A DNA stretch of 64,000 nucleotides from an uncultured Sphingomonas sp. (GCF_934560975.1 NZ_CAKTFO010000003.1:176133-240132); one strand, 5' to 3'. Numbered from the stretch's first letter, positions 1 to 9,973 are shown. Notes: generated from the letters alone by a model not told the origin. Program-made: numbers and translations.

Positions 1-62
1 GTTCTGGCTGTGTTCGCCATTCCTTGTGGATGCTTCGCGGGACTGTCCCGGCGCGTACCTGC
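1..62. other. left-edge non-coding stretch
   Basis: This short stretch follows the stop codon of the DUF5695 gene, which reads leftward. I see no gene, terminator or repeat in it; any neighbouring gene lies outside the window. Confidence 0.4.
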
Positions 63-2813
63 CTATGATAGCGGCTGGAGCAGGATGGTGCGGGGAGTGC
101 GGGGCAAGAGCAGTGTGTAGCCGCCGCGCTCCTGCCGCGCGCCTGCGATTGCCAGCGGGCGCGCGTCGGGCGTGGTTGCTTCCACGAAGAGTCGCGCGGC
201 GGGGGTATGCGCGTCGGCCGGGTCAAAGGTGAGCGCGATGCGGCCGGTCGCGGGGGTGTAGCTGGCGCGTGCGATCTTGCCCGCCTCCAGCGTGATCCAC
301 TGTCCGGCAGGGGCGACGAACAGGCGCGACCGTGCGCCGTCCCTGGGTATGAGGATGACGGTGCCGCCGGCAAGCGATATGTCCGCGCCGAAGCCCAGCC
401 AGCCAAACGTCGGATCCTTCACCAGATAGGATCCGGCGGTCAGGGCATGGCCGTAGAAGCCCATGCCATAGTCGCCGCTATACGGGTCCCACCGCATCAT
501 GTCGGGCCAGGCATGGAAGGCGGCGGACGAAAAGCCCTGCTGATCGATGTTGGTGATCCCGCCCATCATCCCGCCGTAGGCGACACGCAACAGGTGCAGG
601 TCCGCCGGATTGCGGCGATAGGCGTCGAACAACGGAACGGCGTTCAGGGTGGAGCCGTAATGGTGGATCTGCCGCTCCACCCGCGCATATTTGCCGCCAT
701 ACAGGAAATCCCAATAGCGGCGGGCATTGCCGTTATAACCCCAACTCGGAATGGCGGGATCATAGCCCAGGATCACCTCCCGCGTGAGGTCCGCCTGCAG
801 TCCGAAGCCGAAATGGCGCATCCACGCATAGACTTCGGGCTGGCCGGTCGAATCCCACGGCATTTCCGACCCGAACGGAAACTGGAGCGTCCGCCAATGG
901 TCGGCGCGCTTGCGCATCAGCCGTTCCATCTCGGTCGCTTCGGCGGTCAGACCCTCGCGCTGCAGGTCCTTCAGGATGTCGACGAACACGTCGCCCTCCA
1001 TCAGACCGAAGTCGGCATAATAAGGCGCGTCGCGCATCATCGCCGTGACGGTCATAAAGGCACGGTCGAGATACCAGCGCCAGTCGTGGCGCGTGACCAG
1101 CCCCGGATGGTTGCGCGCCGTGCGATACAGCACCCAATGCCCGATCGCGACATGGGGATAGTTGTAGGCGCGTCCGGGATCGCCCGCCGCCTTCGCGCTC
1201 CAGGCGGTCCACGATGCCCATCTGTCAGCCGGAAAGGCGGCATAGGCGTTCGGAAACCTGGCCGGATCATAGTAGAACAGGCTCTTGCGGACCGCGCCGG
1301 CCTGCGGGCCGTCCGGCACCTGCAGCCGGCGGACGACGGTTTCGGTCACCAGCCGTTCGATCCGCGCGACCTCGGCCGGAGCGGGATTGTCGAGCTGCTT
1401 CATGGTAGCGGCGACCCAGCTGCCGCCGCCGCCCTCGTCGCTCATGCCCGCGATCCAGACGCGCGGCTCCACATCGACGATGCGGTCGGCTTGCCTGTCA
1501 AAGGTGAGAATGGCGGGGGATCGGCCGAAGGGATCGCCCTTGCCCTCATACCATTGGCGGGTGGTGGCGAAATGGCCGAGATCGGCCATGGTTCGGTCCA
1601 ACGGCTTCGTCATGTAGTAGCTGACCGTCTGCCGCGCGCCATCGGCATAGCCCAAGGTCAGGCGCGCGGGCCCGAAGCCATGGCTGCGCACCGTCAGCCG
1701 CGTCCAGCCGTTCACCGTCCCGGCCCGCGCCACGGTGAGCGCGCCCGCCGGATGGCTCTCGATCGAACGAAGCCCGCTCGGCGCGTGCACGAACAGGGTG
1801 GCCTGCTGGTCGGTCGGTACGACATAGCCGGGTATGCCGACCGCGACCGGCCGCCGGTTGGCGACCAGAGTCGTCTCGATCGCGCGGATCGAGGGGGCCA
1901 GGGTCAGCCGCACGCCGATCTCCATCGTCTTGCCGGGGGCGATGGTGACGGACGTGGGCGCATTCCACTGCTCGCCCACATCCTTCCACTCGCGCGCGGC
2001 ATAAGCGGCGGAACGTACCGTCCACTCGTAAAACCCTTCGGACGTCTGGCCGCGCGGGCTGCGGTCGGTGAAGATGCCCCGATCCTTGTCCTGCTCCGGG
2101 TTCTTGAGCGGCTTGTACGCCTCCAGCGGCGTGCCCTTCCGCGGCAGGACGAGCAAGACTGGGCCCCCGCCGTTCAGGCGGGTGACCTGAAGGTAGCCGG
2201 CATCGCGGCCGATATAGGGGTCGGTGAAGCTGCTCTCGGCATGGGCCTGTTCCAGGCTGCGGCCGGTCAGGATATTGTCGAACACCATCGGCATGCCGAG
2301 CCCACCGATCTCGACCGGTTGCGCCGAGCCGTTGGTCAGGCGGAAGCGCAATGCCACCGCGCCATGGTCATCGACCCAGCGCCGCTCCACCCGCAACGGC
2401 AGGCCATCGCCCAGGGTGGCTGTGATGTCGGCCGCCGCGATGGTCTTGCCGCCGCCGGGTAGCGGCCGGATCGGCCTGCGCGCATGGGCAGAGGCGAAGT
2501 CCCGCCATGCTCCGCCGGGCATCCGCAGGCGAAGGTTCAGGTCACCGACATGGTTGTAACCGTTGCCGGCGCGCTCCGCCTCCTTCCATGTCGGGACAAA
2601 GCTGAACCCTGCCTCGTCAGCCGGTGACAGCCGGGCCAAGGTCTGCGTGTCGGCCCGCAAGGAGAGCCTGAACGCCCCGGCCATATGGTCCGTGGTCGCG
2701 ATCGGCGCGTATGTCGGCGCCGCCTGCGGCTGCGTCCGCGAGGCCGGTTCCGCCCCGGACAGGCTGGTTCCGGCAAGCAGCAGCAAAGTGGCCAACAGGC
2801 GGACAGGCGGCAT
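63..2813 (-). CDS. secreted DUF5695-family protein, putative carbohydrate-active
   Basis: The product is about 916 residues. It starts with a Sec signal peptide (MPPVRLLATLLLLAGTSLSG), so it should act in the periplasm or outside the cell. The N-terminal third looks like a beta-sandwich. Roughly residues 450-780 are rich in W, Y and H with repeated helical stretches, as in (alpha/alpha) toroid enzymes acting on sugars. The overall pattern matches DUF5695 proteins, which have no settled activity but often lie among glycoside hydrolases. I chose the ATG at 2813; a TTG 15 bases upstream is in frame but would put charged residues before the signal peptide. The promoter region carries the same 14-base sequence as the TonB receptor gene at 54.4 kb, which links this gene to glycan use. 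The family call rests on recall, and the substrate is unknown. Confidence 0.75.
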   Translation of the reverse strand: MPPVRLLATLLLLAGTSLSGAEPASRTQPQAAPTYAPIATTDHMAGAFRLSLRADTQTLARLSPADEAGFSFVPTWKEAERAGNGYNHVGDLNLRLRMPGGAWRDFASAHARRPIRPLPGGGKTIAAADITATLGDGLPLRVERRWVDDHGAVALRFRLTNGSAQPVEIGGLGMPMVFDNILTGRSLEQAHAESSFTDPYIGRDAGYLQVTRLNGGGPVLLVLPRKGTPLEAYKPLKNPEQDKDRGIFTDRSPRGQTSEGFYEWTVRSAAYAAREWKDVGEQWNAPTSVTIAPGKTMEIGVRLTLAPSIRAIETTLVANRRPVAVGIPGYVVPTDQQATLFVHAPSGLRSIESHPAGALTVARAGTVNGWTRLTVRSHGFGPARLTLGYADGARQTVSYYMTKPLDRTMADLGHFATTRQWYEGKGDPFGRSPAILTFDRQADRIVDVEPRVWIAGMSDEGGGGSWVAATMKQLDNPAPAEVARIERLVTETVVRRLQVPDGPQAGAVRKSLFYYDPARFPNAYAAFPADRWASWTAWSAKAAGDPGRAYNYPHVAIGHWVLYRTARNHPGLVTRHDWRWYLDRAFMTVTAMMRDAPYYADFGLMEGDVFVDILKDLQREGLTAEATEMERLMRKRADHWRTLQFPFGSEMPWDSTGQPEVYAWMRHFGFGLQADLTREVILGYDPAIPSWGYNGNARRYWDFLYGGKYARVERQIHHYGSTLNAVPLFDAYRRNPADLHLLRVAYGGMMGGITNIDQQGFSSAAFHAWPDMMRWDPYSGDYGMGFYGHALTAGSYLVKDPTFGWLGFGADISLAGGTVILIPRDGARSRLFVAPAGQWITLEAGKIARASYTPATGRIALTFDPADAHTPAARLFVEATTPDARPLAIAGARQERGGYTLLLPRTPRTILLQPLS

Positions 2814-2950
2814 GGGGCTCTCACGCAAGAGGATGTGAGGAGCAGCCGGCCGTGCGGCGCACCATGAAGATGGAGGTCCACATGGTGCAGACCCGCATGC
2901 GCCCGCCGTCCCTCGATCAGGCTCTAACCGGACGCACGCACCCCAACAAC

Positions 2951-2968
2951 GATATTATACGATATACC
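2951..2968 (-). promoter_or_regulatory. candidate operator/-10 upstream of the DUF5695 gene
   Basis: On the minus strand the sequence contains ATATCGTATAATAT, an imperfect palindrome with ATAT at both ends and a perfect -10 hexamer (TATAAT) inside. The identical 14 bases occur upstream of the TonB receptor gene at 54.46 kb. No good -35 hexamer lies at the correct distance here, which would suit an activator-dependent promoter. The site is about 140 bases upstream of the DUF5695 start and 17 bases beyond the acs stop codon. FCD-type GntR regulators often bind AT-rich palindromes of this form, and two are encoded in the window; assigning either is inference. Confidence 0.45.
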
Positions 2969-2981
2969 GGTCAACAGCGCC

Positions 2982-4925
2982 TCAGTTGTGGCTGATCCGG
3001 TTGCGGATCAGATCATCGACAACATTCGGGTCGGCGAGCGTGGAGGTGTCTCCCAAATTGGAAACGTCGCCTTCCGCGACCTTGCGCAGTATCCGGCGCA
3101 TGATCTTGCCCGAGCGGGTCTTGGGCAGACCCGGCGCGAATTGCAGCGCGTCGGGGGTGGCGATCGGCCCGATCTCCATCCGCACCCATTGGGTCAATTC
3201 CTTGCGCAGCGCGTCGCTCGGTTCCTCGCCCGCATTCAGCGTGACATAGGCGTAGATGCCCTGGCCCTTGATCTCGTGCGGCATGCCGACCACCGCCGCT
3301 TCCGCTACCCTGGCGTGCAGCACCAGCGCGCTTTCGACCTCCGCCGTGCCGAGGCGATGGCCGGACACGTTGATGACGTCGTCCACCCGGCCGGTGATCC
3401 ACCAATAGCCGTCCGCGTCTCGCCGCGCGCCGTCGCCGGTCGTGTAGACGCCCGGGAAGTGCGAGAAATAGGTCTGGAAGAAGCGATCCGCGTCGCCCCA
3501 TACGCCGCGCATCAAGCCCGGCCAGGATCGCGCGATCACCAGATTGCCGGCCGCCGCCCCTTCCAGCACCTGCCCCTCATTGTCCAGCAGGCGGGGCTCG
3601 ACGCCGAAGAAGGGCTTGGCTGCCGATCCGGGCTTCAGCGGGGTGGCGCCGGGCAGGGGGGTGATCATGTGGCCGCCCGTTTCGGTCTGCCACCAGGTGT
3701 CCACCACCGGGCAGCGGCCTTCGCCTGCTACGTCATGATACCAGCGCCACGCCTCGGGATTGATCGGCTCCCCGACCGTGCCCAGGATGCGGAGCGAGGC
3801 GCGGCTGGTGCGCGCGACGGGCGCGTTGCCGTCCTTCATCAGCGCACGCAGCGCTGTCGGCGCGGTGTAGAGGATCTCCACCTTGTGGCGATCGACCACC
3901 TGCCAGATGCGGCTGGCATCGGGCCAGTTCGGCACGCCTTCAAACATCAGGGTCGTGGCTCCGTTCGCCAGCGGTCCATAGATGATATAGCTGTGCCCGG
4001 TGACCCAGCCGATATCGGCGGCACACCAATAGGTCTGGCCGGGGCGGTAGTCGAACACCGCCTCGTGAGTCAGGCTGGCCCACAGCAGATAGCCGCCCGA
4101 CGTGTGCATCACGCCCTTGGGCTTGCCGGTCGATCCGCTGGTATAGAGGATGAACAGCGGGTCCTCGGCGTTCATCGGCTCGGCCGGGCAGTCGGCCGAC
4201 GCATCCGCCATCGCCGCGTCCCACCACAGGTCGCGGCCGTCCTGCATTGCGACATCGGACCCGGTCGCGCGAACAACGATCGTCCGCTCGATCCGGCAAT
4301 GCGCCGCCGCCGCATCCACATTGGCCTTCAGCGGGATGGTCTTGCCGCCGCGCCGCCCGGCATCGGCGGTGATGACCACGGTCGAGCCGCAATCCTCGAT
4401 CCGCCCTGCCAGCGCCTCGGGCGAGAAGCCGCCGAACACGACCGAATGGATCGCGCCGATCCGCGCACATGCCAGCAGCGCCACCGCCGCTTCGGGGATC
4501 ATCGGCATGTAGAGGGTGACCCGGTCCCCCTTGGTGACGCCATTGGCCTTCAGCACGTTGGCGAAGCGGCACACGGCGGCATGGAGTTCGCGATAGCTGA
4601 TATGCTTCGGCGCTTCGTCGGGCTGATCGGGCTCCCAGATGATGGCGGTCTGGTCGCCCCGTTCGGCCAGATGGCGGTCGAGGCAGTTGGCGGCGACGTT
4701 GAGCGTCCCGTCGGCGAACCAGCGGACGCCGAAATCCTCACGGTCGAACCTGCTTTCGTCCGCCTTGGTGGGAAAGCTTGCCCAGTCCAGCCGCTTGGCC
4801 TGGTCGAGCCAGAAGCCGGTCGGGTCGGCAAGCGAGCGGGCATACATCTCCTGATATCGCCCGCTGTCGATCCGGGCATGGGCCGCCAGCTGTGCCGGCA
4901 CCGGATAGATCGTCTCGTCGCTCAT
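2982..4925 (-). CDS. acs: acetyl-CoA synthetase
   Basis: AMP-forming acetate:CoA ligase of about 647 residues, the usual Acs length. It activates acetate to acetyl-CoA through acetyl-AMP in the cytoplasm. Visible motifs are the adenylate-forming loop YTSGSTGKPKG, the acetate-pocket stretch DTWWQTETG, the hinge region TGDGARRDADGYWWITGR and the C-terminal PKTRSGKIMRR, whose second lysine is the one acetylated in regulated Acs enzymes. The start at 4925 (MSDETIYPV) follows AGGAGCAGG; the frame runs 66 bases further upstream but overlaps the preceding gene. An SBF-type transporter gene ends 19 bases upstream on the same strand, so the two are probably co-transcribed. Family assignment is very secure. 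Confidence 0.97.
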   Translation of the reverse strand: MSDETIYPVPAQLAAHARIDSGRYQEMYARSLADPTGFWLDQAKRLDWASFPTKADESRFDREDFGVRWFADGTLNVAANCLDRHLAERGDQTAIIWEPDQPDEAPKHISYRELHAAVCRFANVLKANGVTKGDRVTLYMPMIPEAAVALLACARIGAIHSVVFGGFSPEALAGRIEDCGSTVVITADAGRRGGKTIPLKANVDAAAAHCRIERTIVVRATGSDVAMQDGRDLWWDAAMADASADCPAEPMNAEDPLFILYTSGSTGKPKGVMHTSGGYLLWASLTHEAVFDYRPGQTYWCAADIGWVTGHSYIIYGPLANGATTLMFEGVPNWPDASRIWQVVDRHKVEILYTAPTALRALMKDGNAPVARTSRASLRILGTVGEPINPEAWRWYHDVAGEGRCPVVDTWWQTETGGHMITPLPGATPLKPGSAAKPFFGVEPRLLDNEGQVLEGAAAGNLVIARSWPGLMRGVWGDADRFFQTYFSHFPGVYTTGDGARRDADGYWWITGRVDDVINVSGHRLGTAEVESALVLHARVAEAAVVGMPHEIKGQGIYAYVTLNAGEEPSDALRKELTQWVRMEIGPIATPDALQFAPGLPKTRSGKIMRRILRKVAEGDVSNLGDTSTLADPNVVDDLIRNRISHN

Positions 4926-4944
4926 CCTGCTCCTCTCGGGCGGA

Positions 4945-5931
4945 TCAATCCGCCTCGCTTCGCTTCGCATAGGCCTTCGCGATAAACGCACCCGCCATCA
5001 ACTGCATCTGGTGGAATAGCATGATCGGCAACAGGATCACGCCGCCTTGTGGGCCCGGAAACAATACCTTTGCCATAGGTACGCCCTGCACCAGGCTCTT
5101 CTTGGTGCCGCAGAACAGGATGGTGATCCGATCCTCGCGGCTGAAACCGAACAGGCGGCCGAGAGCCCATGTCGCGCCCAGCCCAAAGGCGAGCAATATC
5201 GCATCCACCGCGAACAGCACGGCCAGGCTGGACAGGGGCAATTGCCGCCACAATCCCTCGATCACGGCGGCGGAAAAGGCGCCGTAGACCGCGATCAGGA
5301 TGGTCGACCGGTCGGTCAGGCCCACCAGCTGGCGGTGCCGGTCGACCCAGCCGCCGATCACGGGCCGCAACAGGTGCCCGGCCACGAACGGGATGAAGAT
5401 CTGCGCCGCCACCTTGCCGATGCCCGTCAGCCCGCCCGTGCCGCCATGGGTGTTGGCGAGCAGCCCCATCAGGAACGGCGTCGCGACGATGCCCAGCATC
5501 TGGCTGGCCGACGCACTCGCGATCGCCGCCGGCACGTTTCCCCGCGCCATGGACACGAAGGCGATGGAGGATTGCACGGTGGACGGCAGCGCGCACAGGA
5601 ACAGCACGCCGATCCACAAGGGCTGGGGCATCAGGCTCGGCGCGGCATGGGACGCGGCCAGCCCAATCAGCGGAAACATCACGAATGTGCTGGCGAGAAT
5701 AGCGATGTGGAGCCGCCAGTGGGTCAACCCCGCCAGCACCTGGTCGCGCGCCAGCTTCGCGCCGTGGAAGAAGAACAGCAGCACGATGGTTGCGGTGGAG
5801 AGCCAGCCGACCAGCACGGCAAATGCCCCCTGCGCCGGCAGGAAGGTGGCCAGCAGCACGGCACCGATCAGGAACAGCAGGAACGGGTCCGGGATTAGAC
5901 GACGCAACATGCGACGAGCTTTGACGATCAT
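4945..5931 (-). CDS. SBF/YfeH-type bile acid:sodium symporter family transporter
   Basis: The 328-residue product has about ten hydrophobic segments, with no cleavable signal, and the layout of the SBF-like (YfeH/DUF4137) branch of the bile acid:sodium symporter superfamily. Typical stretches are the LPSTVQSSIAFVSMARGN segment near residue 130 and FCGTKKSLVQGVPMAK near residue 275. It should be an inner-membrane secondary transporter, perhaps for an organic anion. It lies immediately upstream of acs, so a monocarboxylate is an attractive but unproven substrate. The gene diverges from prfC, leaving only about 70 bases for both promoters. Confidence 0.85.
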   Translation of the reverse strand: MIVKARRMLRRLIPDPFLLFLIGAVLLATFLPAQGAFAVLVGWLSTATIVLLFFFHGAKLARDQVLAGLTHWRLHIAILASTFVMFPLIGLAASHAAPSLMPQPLWIGVLFLCALPSTVQSSIAFVSMARGNVPAAIASASASQMLGIVATPFLMGLLANTHGGTGGLTGIGKVAAQIFIPFVAGHLLRPVIGGWVDRHRQLVGLTDRSTILIAVYGAFSAAVIEGLWRQLPLSSLAVLFAVDAILLAFGLGATWALGRLFGFSREDRITILFCGTKKSLVQGVPMAKVLFPGPQGGVILLPIMLFHQMQLMAGAFIAKAYAKRSEAD

Positions 5932-6002
5932 GCGCGCCGGAAAGCAATGCCTTATGCCGCGGATGACGGGCGGCCCGTCGCCTGCTAGGCGCCTGAGCCA
6001 TC

Positions 6003-7586
6003 ATGGCATCACCCGAAATACCCCCGCGCCGTACCTTCGCGATCATCTCCCACCCGGACGCCGGCAAGACCACGCTGACCGAGAAGCTGCTGCTGTTCGG
6101 CGGCGCCATCCATACGGCGGGTGAGGTGCGCGCGCGCGGGCAGGCGCGGCGCGCGCGGTCGGACTGGATGAAGATCGAGCAGCAGCGCGGTATCTCCGTC
6201 ACCTCGTCCGTGATGACGTTCGAGCGGGACGGCATCGTCTTCAACCTGCTCGACACGCCGGGCCACGAGGACTTTTCGGAGGACACCTATCGCACCATCA
6301 CCGCCGTCGATTCGGCGGTGATGGTGATCGACGCGGCGCGCGGCATCGAGGCGCAGACCCGCAAGCTGTTCGAGGTGTGCCGCCTGCGCAACGTGCCGAT
6401 CATCACCTTCGTCAACAAGGTCGATCGCGAGGGCCGCGCGCCCTACGAGATCCTGGACGAGGTGGCGGACGCGCTGGCGCTTGACGTCTGCCCGATGAGC
6501 TGGCCGGTCGGCATGGGCGGCACGTTCGAGGGCATTTACGACCTCGCCAAGAACGTCCTCCATCGCCCGGCGCAGGATGCGACCGGTGCGTTCGAGGGCG
6601 ACAGCGTTCCGGTCGGTGGACTGGACGATCCCGATCTGGACGGCCTGCTGTCGGCCGGTGCCGTGTCGCTGCTGCGCGAGGAGGCGGAGCTGGCGCAGGC
6701 AGGCTATGCCGACATGGACGTCGCCGCTTATCGGGCAGGCGACCTGACGCCGGTCTATTTCGGTTCGGCGCTGAAGGATTTCGGGGTCGAGCAGCTGATC
6801 AACGCGCTCGAGTCCTTCGCGCCGAGCCCGCGTCCGCAACCGGCAGAGCCGCGCACGATCGAGCCCGAGGAGGCCCAGGTCGCCGGCTTCGTGTTCAAGG
6901 TGCAGGCGAACATGAATCCGCAGCATCGCGACCGCGTCGCTTTCATGCGGCTGTGCGCGGGCAGGTTCCGGCGCGGCATGAAGCTGGCGCAGGTCGGCAC
7001 CGGCAAGACCATCGCCGTCCACTCGCCCCTGCTGTTCCTGGCGCGCGACCGCGAACTGGCGGAGGAGGCCTTCCCGGGCGATATCATCGGCATCCCCAAC
7101 CATGGCACGCTACGCGTGGGCGACACGCTGACCGAGGGGGAGGAGATACGCTTCACCGGCATCCCGAACTTCGCCCCGGAAATCCTGCGCCGCGTGCGGC
7201 TGGCGGATCCGACCAAGACCAAACAGCTCCGCAACGCCCTCAACGACATGGCGGAGGAAGGGGTGATGCAGGTGTTCCATCCGCAGATCGGCTCCAACTG
7301 GATTGTGGGCGTGGTGGGACAGCTGCAGCTGGACGTGCTGATCAGCCGTCTGCAGGCCGAATATAAGGTGGATGCGGGATTCGAGGCGTCGCCGTGGGAC
7401 ACGGCCCGCTGGATCAGCGCGGACGATGCCAAGACGCTCGACGGCTTCATCGGCCAGCATCGCGCCGCCATGGCGGAGGATCGCGATGGCGAACCCGTCT
7501 TCATGGCCAAGGATGCGTGGGAGCTGAATTACGTGCTGGGACGCTTCCCCGCCATCCGTTTCCACGCCACCAAGGAGCGCCGCTGA
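6003..7586 (+). CDS. prfC: peptide chain release factor 3
   Basis: Translational GTPase RF3, 527 residues, which removes RF1 or RF2 from the ribosome after termination. Clear G motifs are SHPDAGKTT (G1, residues 17-25), the switch-I stretch RGISVTSSVM, DTPGHEDF (G3) and NKVDRE (G4). RF3-specific domains follow, with the C-terminal FMAKDAWELNYVLGRFPAI typical of the family. It is a single gene transcribed away from the SBF transporter and convergent with the phosphodiesterase lipoprotein gene. A stem-loop just after the stop codon probably terminates it. Confidence 0.97.
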   Translation: MASPEIPPRRTFAIISHPDAGKTTLTEKLLLFGGAIHTAGEVRARGQARRARSDWMKIEQQRGISVTSSVMTFERDGIVFNLLDTPGHEDFSEDTYRTITAVDSAVMVIDAARGIEAQTRKLFEVCRLRNVPIITFVNKVDREGRAPYEILDEVADALALDVCPMSWPVGMGGTFEGIYDLAKNVLHRPAQDATGAFEGDSVPVGGLDDPDLDGLLSAGAVSLLREEAELAQAGYADMDVAAYRAGDLTPVYFGSALKDFGVEQLINALESFAPSPRPQPAEPRTIEPEEAQVAGFVFKVQANMNPQHRDRVAFMRLCAGRFRRGMKLAQVGTGKTIAVHSPLLFLARDRELAEEAFPGDIIGIPNHGTLRVGDTLTEGEEIRFTGIPNFAPEILRRVRLADPTKTKQLRNALNDMAEEGVMQVFHPQIGSNWIVGVVGQLQLDVLISRLQAEYKVDAGFEASPWDTARWISADDAKTLDGFIGQHRAAMAEDRDGEPVFMAKDAWELNYVLGRFPAIRFHATKERR

Positions 7587-7590
7587 TCCC

Positions 7591-7625
7591 GAACCCTCGC
7601 CTTCGCAGACTGGAGGCGGGGGTTC
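7591..7625. terminator. stem-loop between convergent genes
   Basis: GAACCCTCGCCT pairs with AGGCGGGGGTTC around a loop of about ten bases, with one mismatch. It sits between the prfC stop and the stop codon of the convergent phosphodiesterase gene, so it can serve both directions. There is no strong T tract, so efficiency is uncertain. Confidence 0.55.
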
Positions 7626-8829
7626 AGCGGTTGAGCACCTTCCGGAACGGTGCATCCGTGCCGTCCACATCCTCCGCGACGGGCAGCCCGATCAGGTCGC
7701 GCAGCAGCGGATAGACATCGACATTGTCGAACAGCGGCAGCCGCTTGCCCTGCTTGAACGCGGGTCCGTTGGCGATGAAGGTGGCCCGCATCGATCGCAG
7801 CGCATTGTCATAGCCATGGCTGCCCACGTCCACCGCCTTGGGCATGGTCGCGAACACCAGCCAGCCTTCGTCGGGCAGGCAGAAGATCGCCGCGACCCGC
7901 GGGTTGTGTCCGAAGTGGAACCGCGCGGGCAGCGCGTCGTGTTTCCAGCATGTCACATGATCGTGCCGGCCGACCAGAGCACGCTCCAACGCCGCCTCAT
8001 GGCCTGGCCGCGGATAGAGCGAGACATTCGCCCCGTCCTCGATCACGCGATAGTCGGCCGGGTTCGCCAGCGTGTCGAGCATCACCACGCGGTCGGGACC
8101 GGAGGGGGCCATGCCATGGTCGGACACGATCACCAGATTGGCGGCAATGCCGCTCCGCGCCAGCTCGGCCGTGAGGTAACCGACGTTGCCGTCCACCTCC
8201 CGGATGGCGGCGATGCCCTCCGCGCTGCCGATGCCATGATGGTGCGTGTTTTCGTCCACCACGTCGAAGTAGAGCGTGGCGAAGCCCGGTCGCGCGGCAA
8301 GCGGGCGACGCAACCATGCGAGCAGTTGATCGACCCGCATGCGGCCCGGCTCGGCCTTGTCATAGGGCAGCCAGTCATGCGGCCGGACGTTGCCCAGCGC
8401 CACCTCCGACCCCGGCCAGAACAGGGTGGCGGTGGGAATGCCGGCGCGTTCTGCCGTGATCCAGATGGGCTCGCTCTGCTGCCACCAATAGGCATCCTTC
8501 GTGGCCATGGTGAACAGCTCACCCGGCCGTGCGGGATCCTCCATCTTGTTGCCGACGATGCCGTTGCGGTCGGGACGCAAGCCGGTGACCAGCGCATAAT
8601 GGTTGGGGAAGGTCTTGGTGGGGAAGGACGGACGCATCGCCGCCGACACGCCCGTATCCGCCAGCCGATCGAGGGTCGGGGTCAGGCCCTTGTGCAGGTA
8701 ATCGGGCCGGAAGCCGTCGATCGATACCAGGATCGTGAGCGGCGGCGGGCCGGCCAGCACGGCGACGTGCGGCCGGGGTGCCGCACAGGCGGAGAGCAAA
8801 GCGAGCAGCGACAGAATCAGCCAGCGCAT
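7624..8829 (-). CDS. lipoprotein ectonucleotide pyrophosphatase/phosphodiesterase-like protein
   Basis: Product of 401 residues in the alkaline-phosphatase superfamily, NPP/type I phosphodiesterase branch. A lipobox (LLSAC, Cys15) predicts a lipid-anchored periplasmic protein. The metal-binding SIDGFRPDY (Asp38) and nucleophile motif PTKTFPNHY (Thr73) are intact. Further metal ligands are visible in DVVDENTHHHG, VSDHGMAPSG and a late GSHGYDN. These residues support hydrolysis of phosphodiester or pyrophosphate bonds in nucleotides or related compounds. It stands between prfC (convergent) and ychF (same strand) without obvious functional partners. Confidence 0.88.
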   Translation of the reverse strand: MRWLILSLLALLSACAAPRPHVAVLAGPPPLTILVSIDGFRPDYLHKGLTPTLDRLADTGVSAAMRPSFPTKTFPNHYALVTGLRPDRNGIVGNKMEDPARPGELFTMATKDAYWWQQSEPIWITAERAGIPTATLFWPGSEVALGNVRPHDWLPYDKAEPGRMRVDQLLAWLRRPLAARPGFATLYFDVVDENTHHHGIGSAEGIAAIREVDGNVGYLTAELARSGIAANLVIVSDHGMAPSGPDRVVMLDTLANPADYRVIEDGANVSLYPRPGHEAALERALVGRHDHVTCWKHDALPARFHFGHNPRVAAIFCLPDEGWLVFATMPKAVDVGSHGYDNALRSMRATFIANGPAFKQGKRLPLFDNVDVYPLLRDLIGLPVAEDVDGTDAPFRKVLNR

Positions 8830-8875
8830 GGCCTGCCGCTGCTCCCTGGATGTGACGATAAGGCGACGGTCGCGG

Positions 8876-9973
8876 TCAGACGTTGAAGCGGAACAGCATC
8901 ACGTCGCCGTCGTGGACGACATAATCCTTGCCTTCGGAGCGAAGCTTGCCCGCTTCCCGCGCGCCGGCTTCGCCCTTGCAGGCGGAATAATCCTCGAACG
9001 CGATCGTCTCGGCCCGGATGAAGCCGCGCTCGAAATCCGAATGGATCGCGCCCGCCGCCTGTGGCGCGCGGGAGCCCTTCTCCACGGTCCAGGCGCGTGC
9101 CTCCTTGGGGCCCACGGTGAAGAAGGTCAGCAGGTGGAGCAGGTCGTATCCAGCGCGGATCACGCGGGCGAGGCCGGTTTCCTCCAGGCCCAGGTCGGAC
9201 AGGAACTCGGCCCGGTCATCGGCCGCCAGCGTGACGATCTCCGCCTCGATCGCGGCGGACACGACCACGGCCTTGGCGCCCTCGCTCGCCGCCTTGTCGA
9301 ACACCTTGGCGGACAGGGCATTGCCATCGGCCGCCGCGCCCTCGTCAACGTTGCAGACGTAGAGCACGGGCTTGGCGGTGATCAGCTGCGCCTGGTCGAA
9401 CTGGCGCCGCTCATCCTCATCCTTGGGCTGAGTCAGGCGCGCGGGCTTGCCGTCGCGCAGCAGGTCGAGCGCCTCGCCGAGCACGGAGGCGGCCGCCTTG
9501 GCTTCCTTGTCGCCCTGCGCCGCCTTCTTGACGAGGTTGGGAACGCGCTTCTCCAGGCTTTCCAGGTCGGCCAGCATCAGCTCGGTCTCGACCGTATCGG
9601 CATCGGCGATCGGGTCGACCTTGCCCTCGACGTGCGTCACCTCGCCCTCGAAGCAGCGCAGCACGTGGATGATCGCGTCTGTCTCGCGAATGTTGGCGAG
9701 GAACTGGTTGCCCAGGCCTTCGCCTTTGGACGCGCCGCGCACCAGGCCGGCAATGTCCACGAAGGATAGCTGCGTCTCGATCTTCTTGGCGGAGCCGGCA
9801 ATCTCGGCCAGCTCGTCCAGACGCGGGTCGGGCACGGCGACCTGGCCCACGTTGGGCTCGATCGTGCAGAAGGGATAATTCGCCGCCTGCGCCGCCGCCG
9901 TTTCGGTCAACGCGTTGAAGAGGGTCGACTTGCCGACGTTCGGCAGGCCGACGATGCCGCACTTGAAGCCCAT
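8876..9973 (-). CDS. ychF: redox-responsive ATPase/GTPase YchF
   Basis: YchF/Ola1-type P-loop protein, 365 residues, the standard length. G1 is GLPNVGKST near the N terminus, G3 lies in the FVDIAGLVRGASKGEGLGN stretch, and the G4 position reads NVDE rather than NKxD, the hallmark that shifts this family toward ATP. A C-terminal TGS domain ends in the characteristic DYVVHDGDVMLFRFNV. It is a cytoplasmic, ribosome-associated protein involved in translation and stress responses. In many bacteria ychF sits next to pth; here pth lies about 1 kb away with two small genes between. Confidence 0.97.
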   Translation of the reverse strand: MGFKCGIVGLPNVGKSTLFNALTETAAAQAANYPFCTIEPNVGQVAVPDPRLDELAEIAGSAKKIETQLSFVDIAGLVRGASKGEGLGNQFLANIRETDAIIHVLRCFEGEVTHVEGKVDPIADADTVETELMLADLESLEKRVPNLVKKAAQGDKEAKAAASVLGEALDLLRDGKPARLTQPKDEDERRQFDQAQLITAKPVLYVCNVDEGAAADGNALSAKVFDKAASEGAKAVVVSAAIEAEIVTLAADDRAEFLSDLGLEETGLARVIRAGYDLLHLLTFFTVGPKEARAWTVEKGSRAPQAAGAIHSDFERGFIRAETIAFEDYSACKGEAGAREAGKLRSEGKDYVVHDGDVMLFRFNV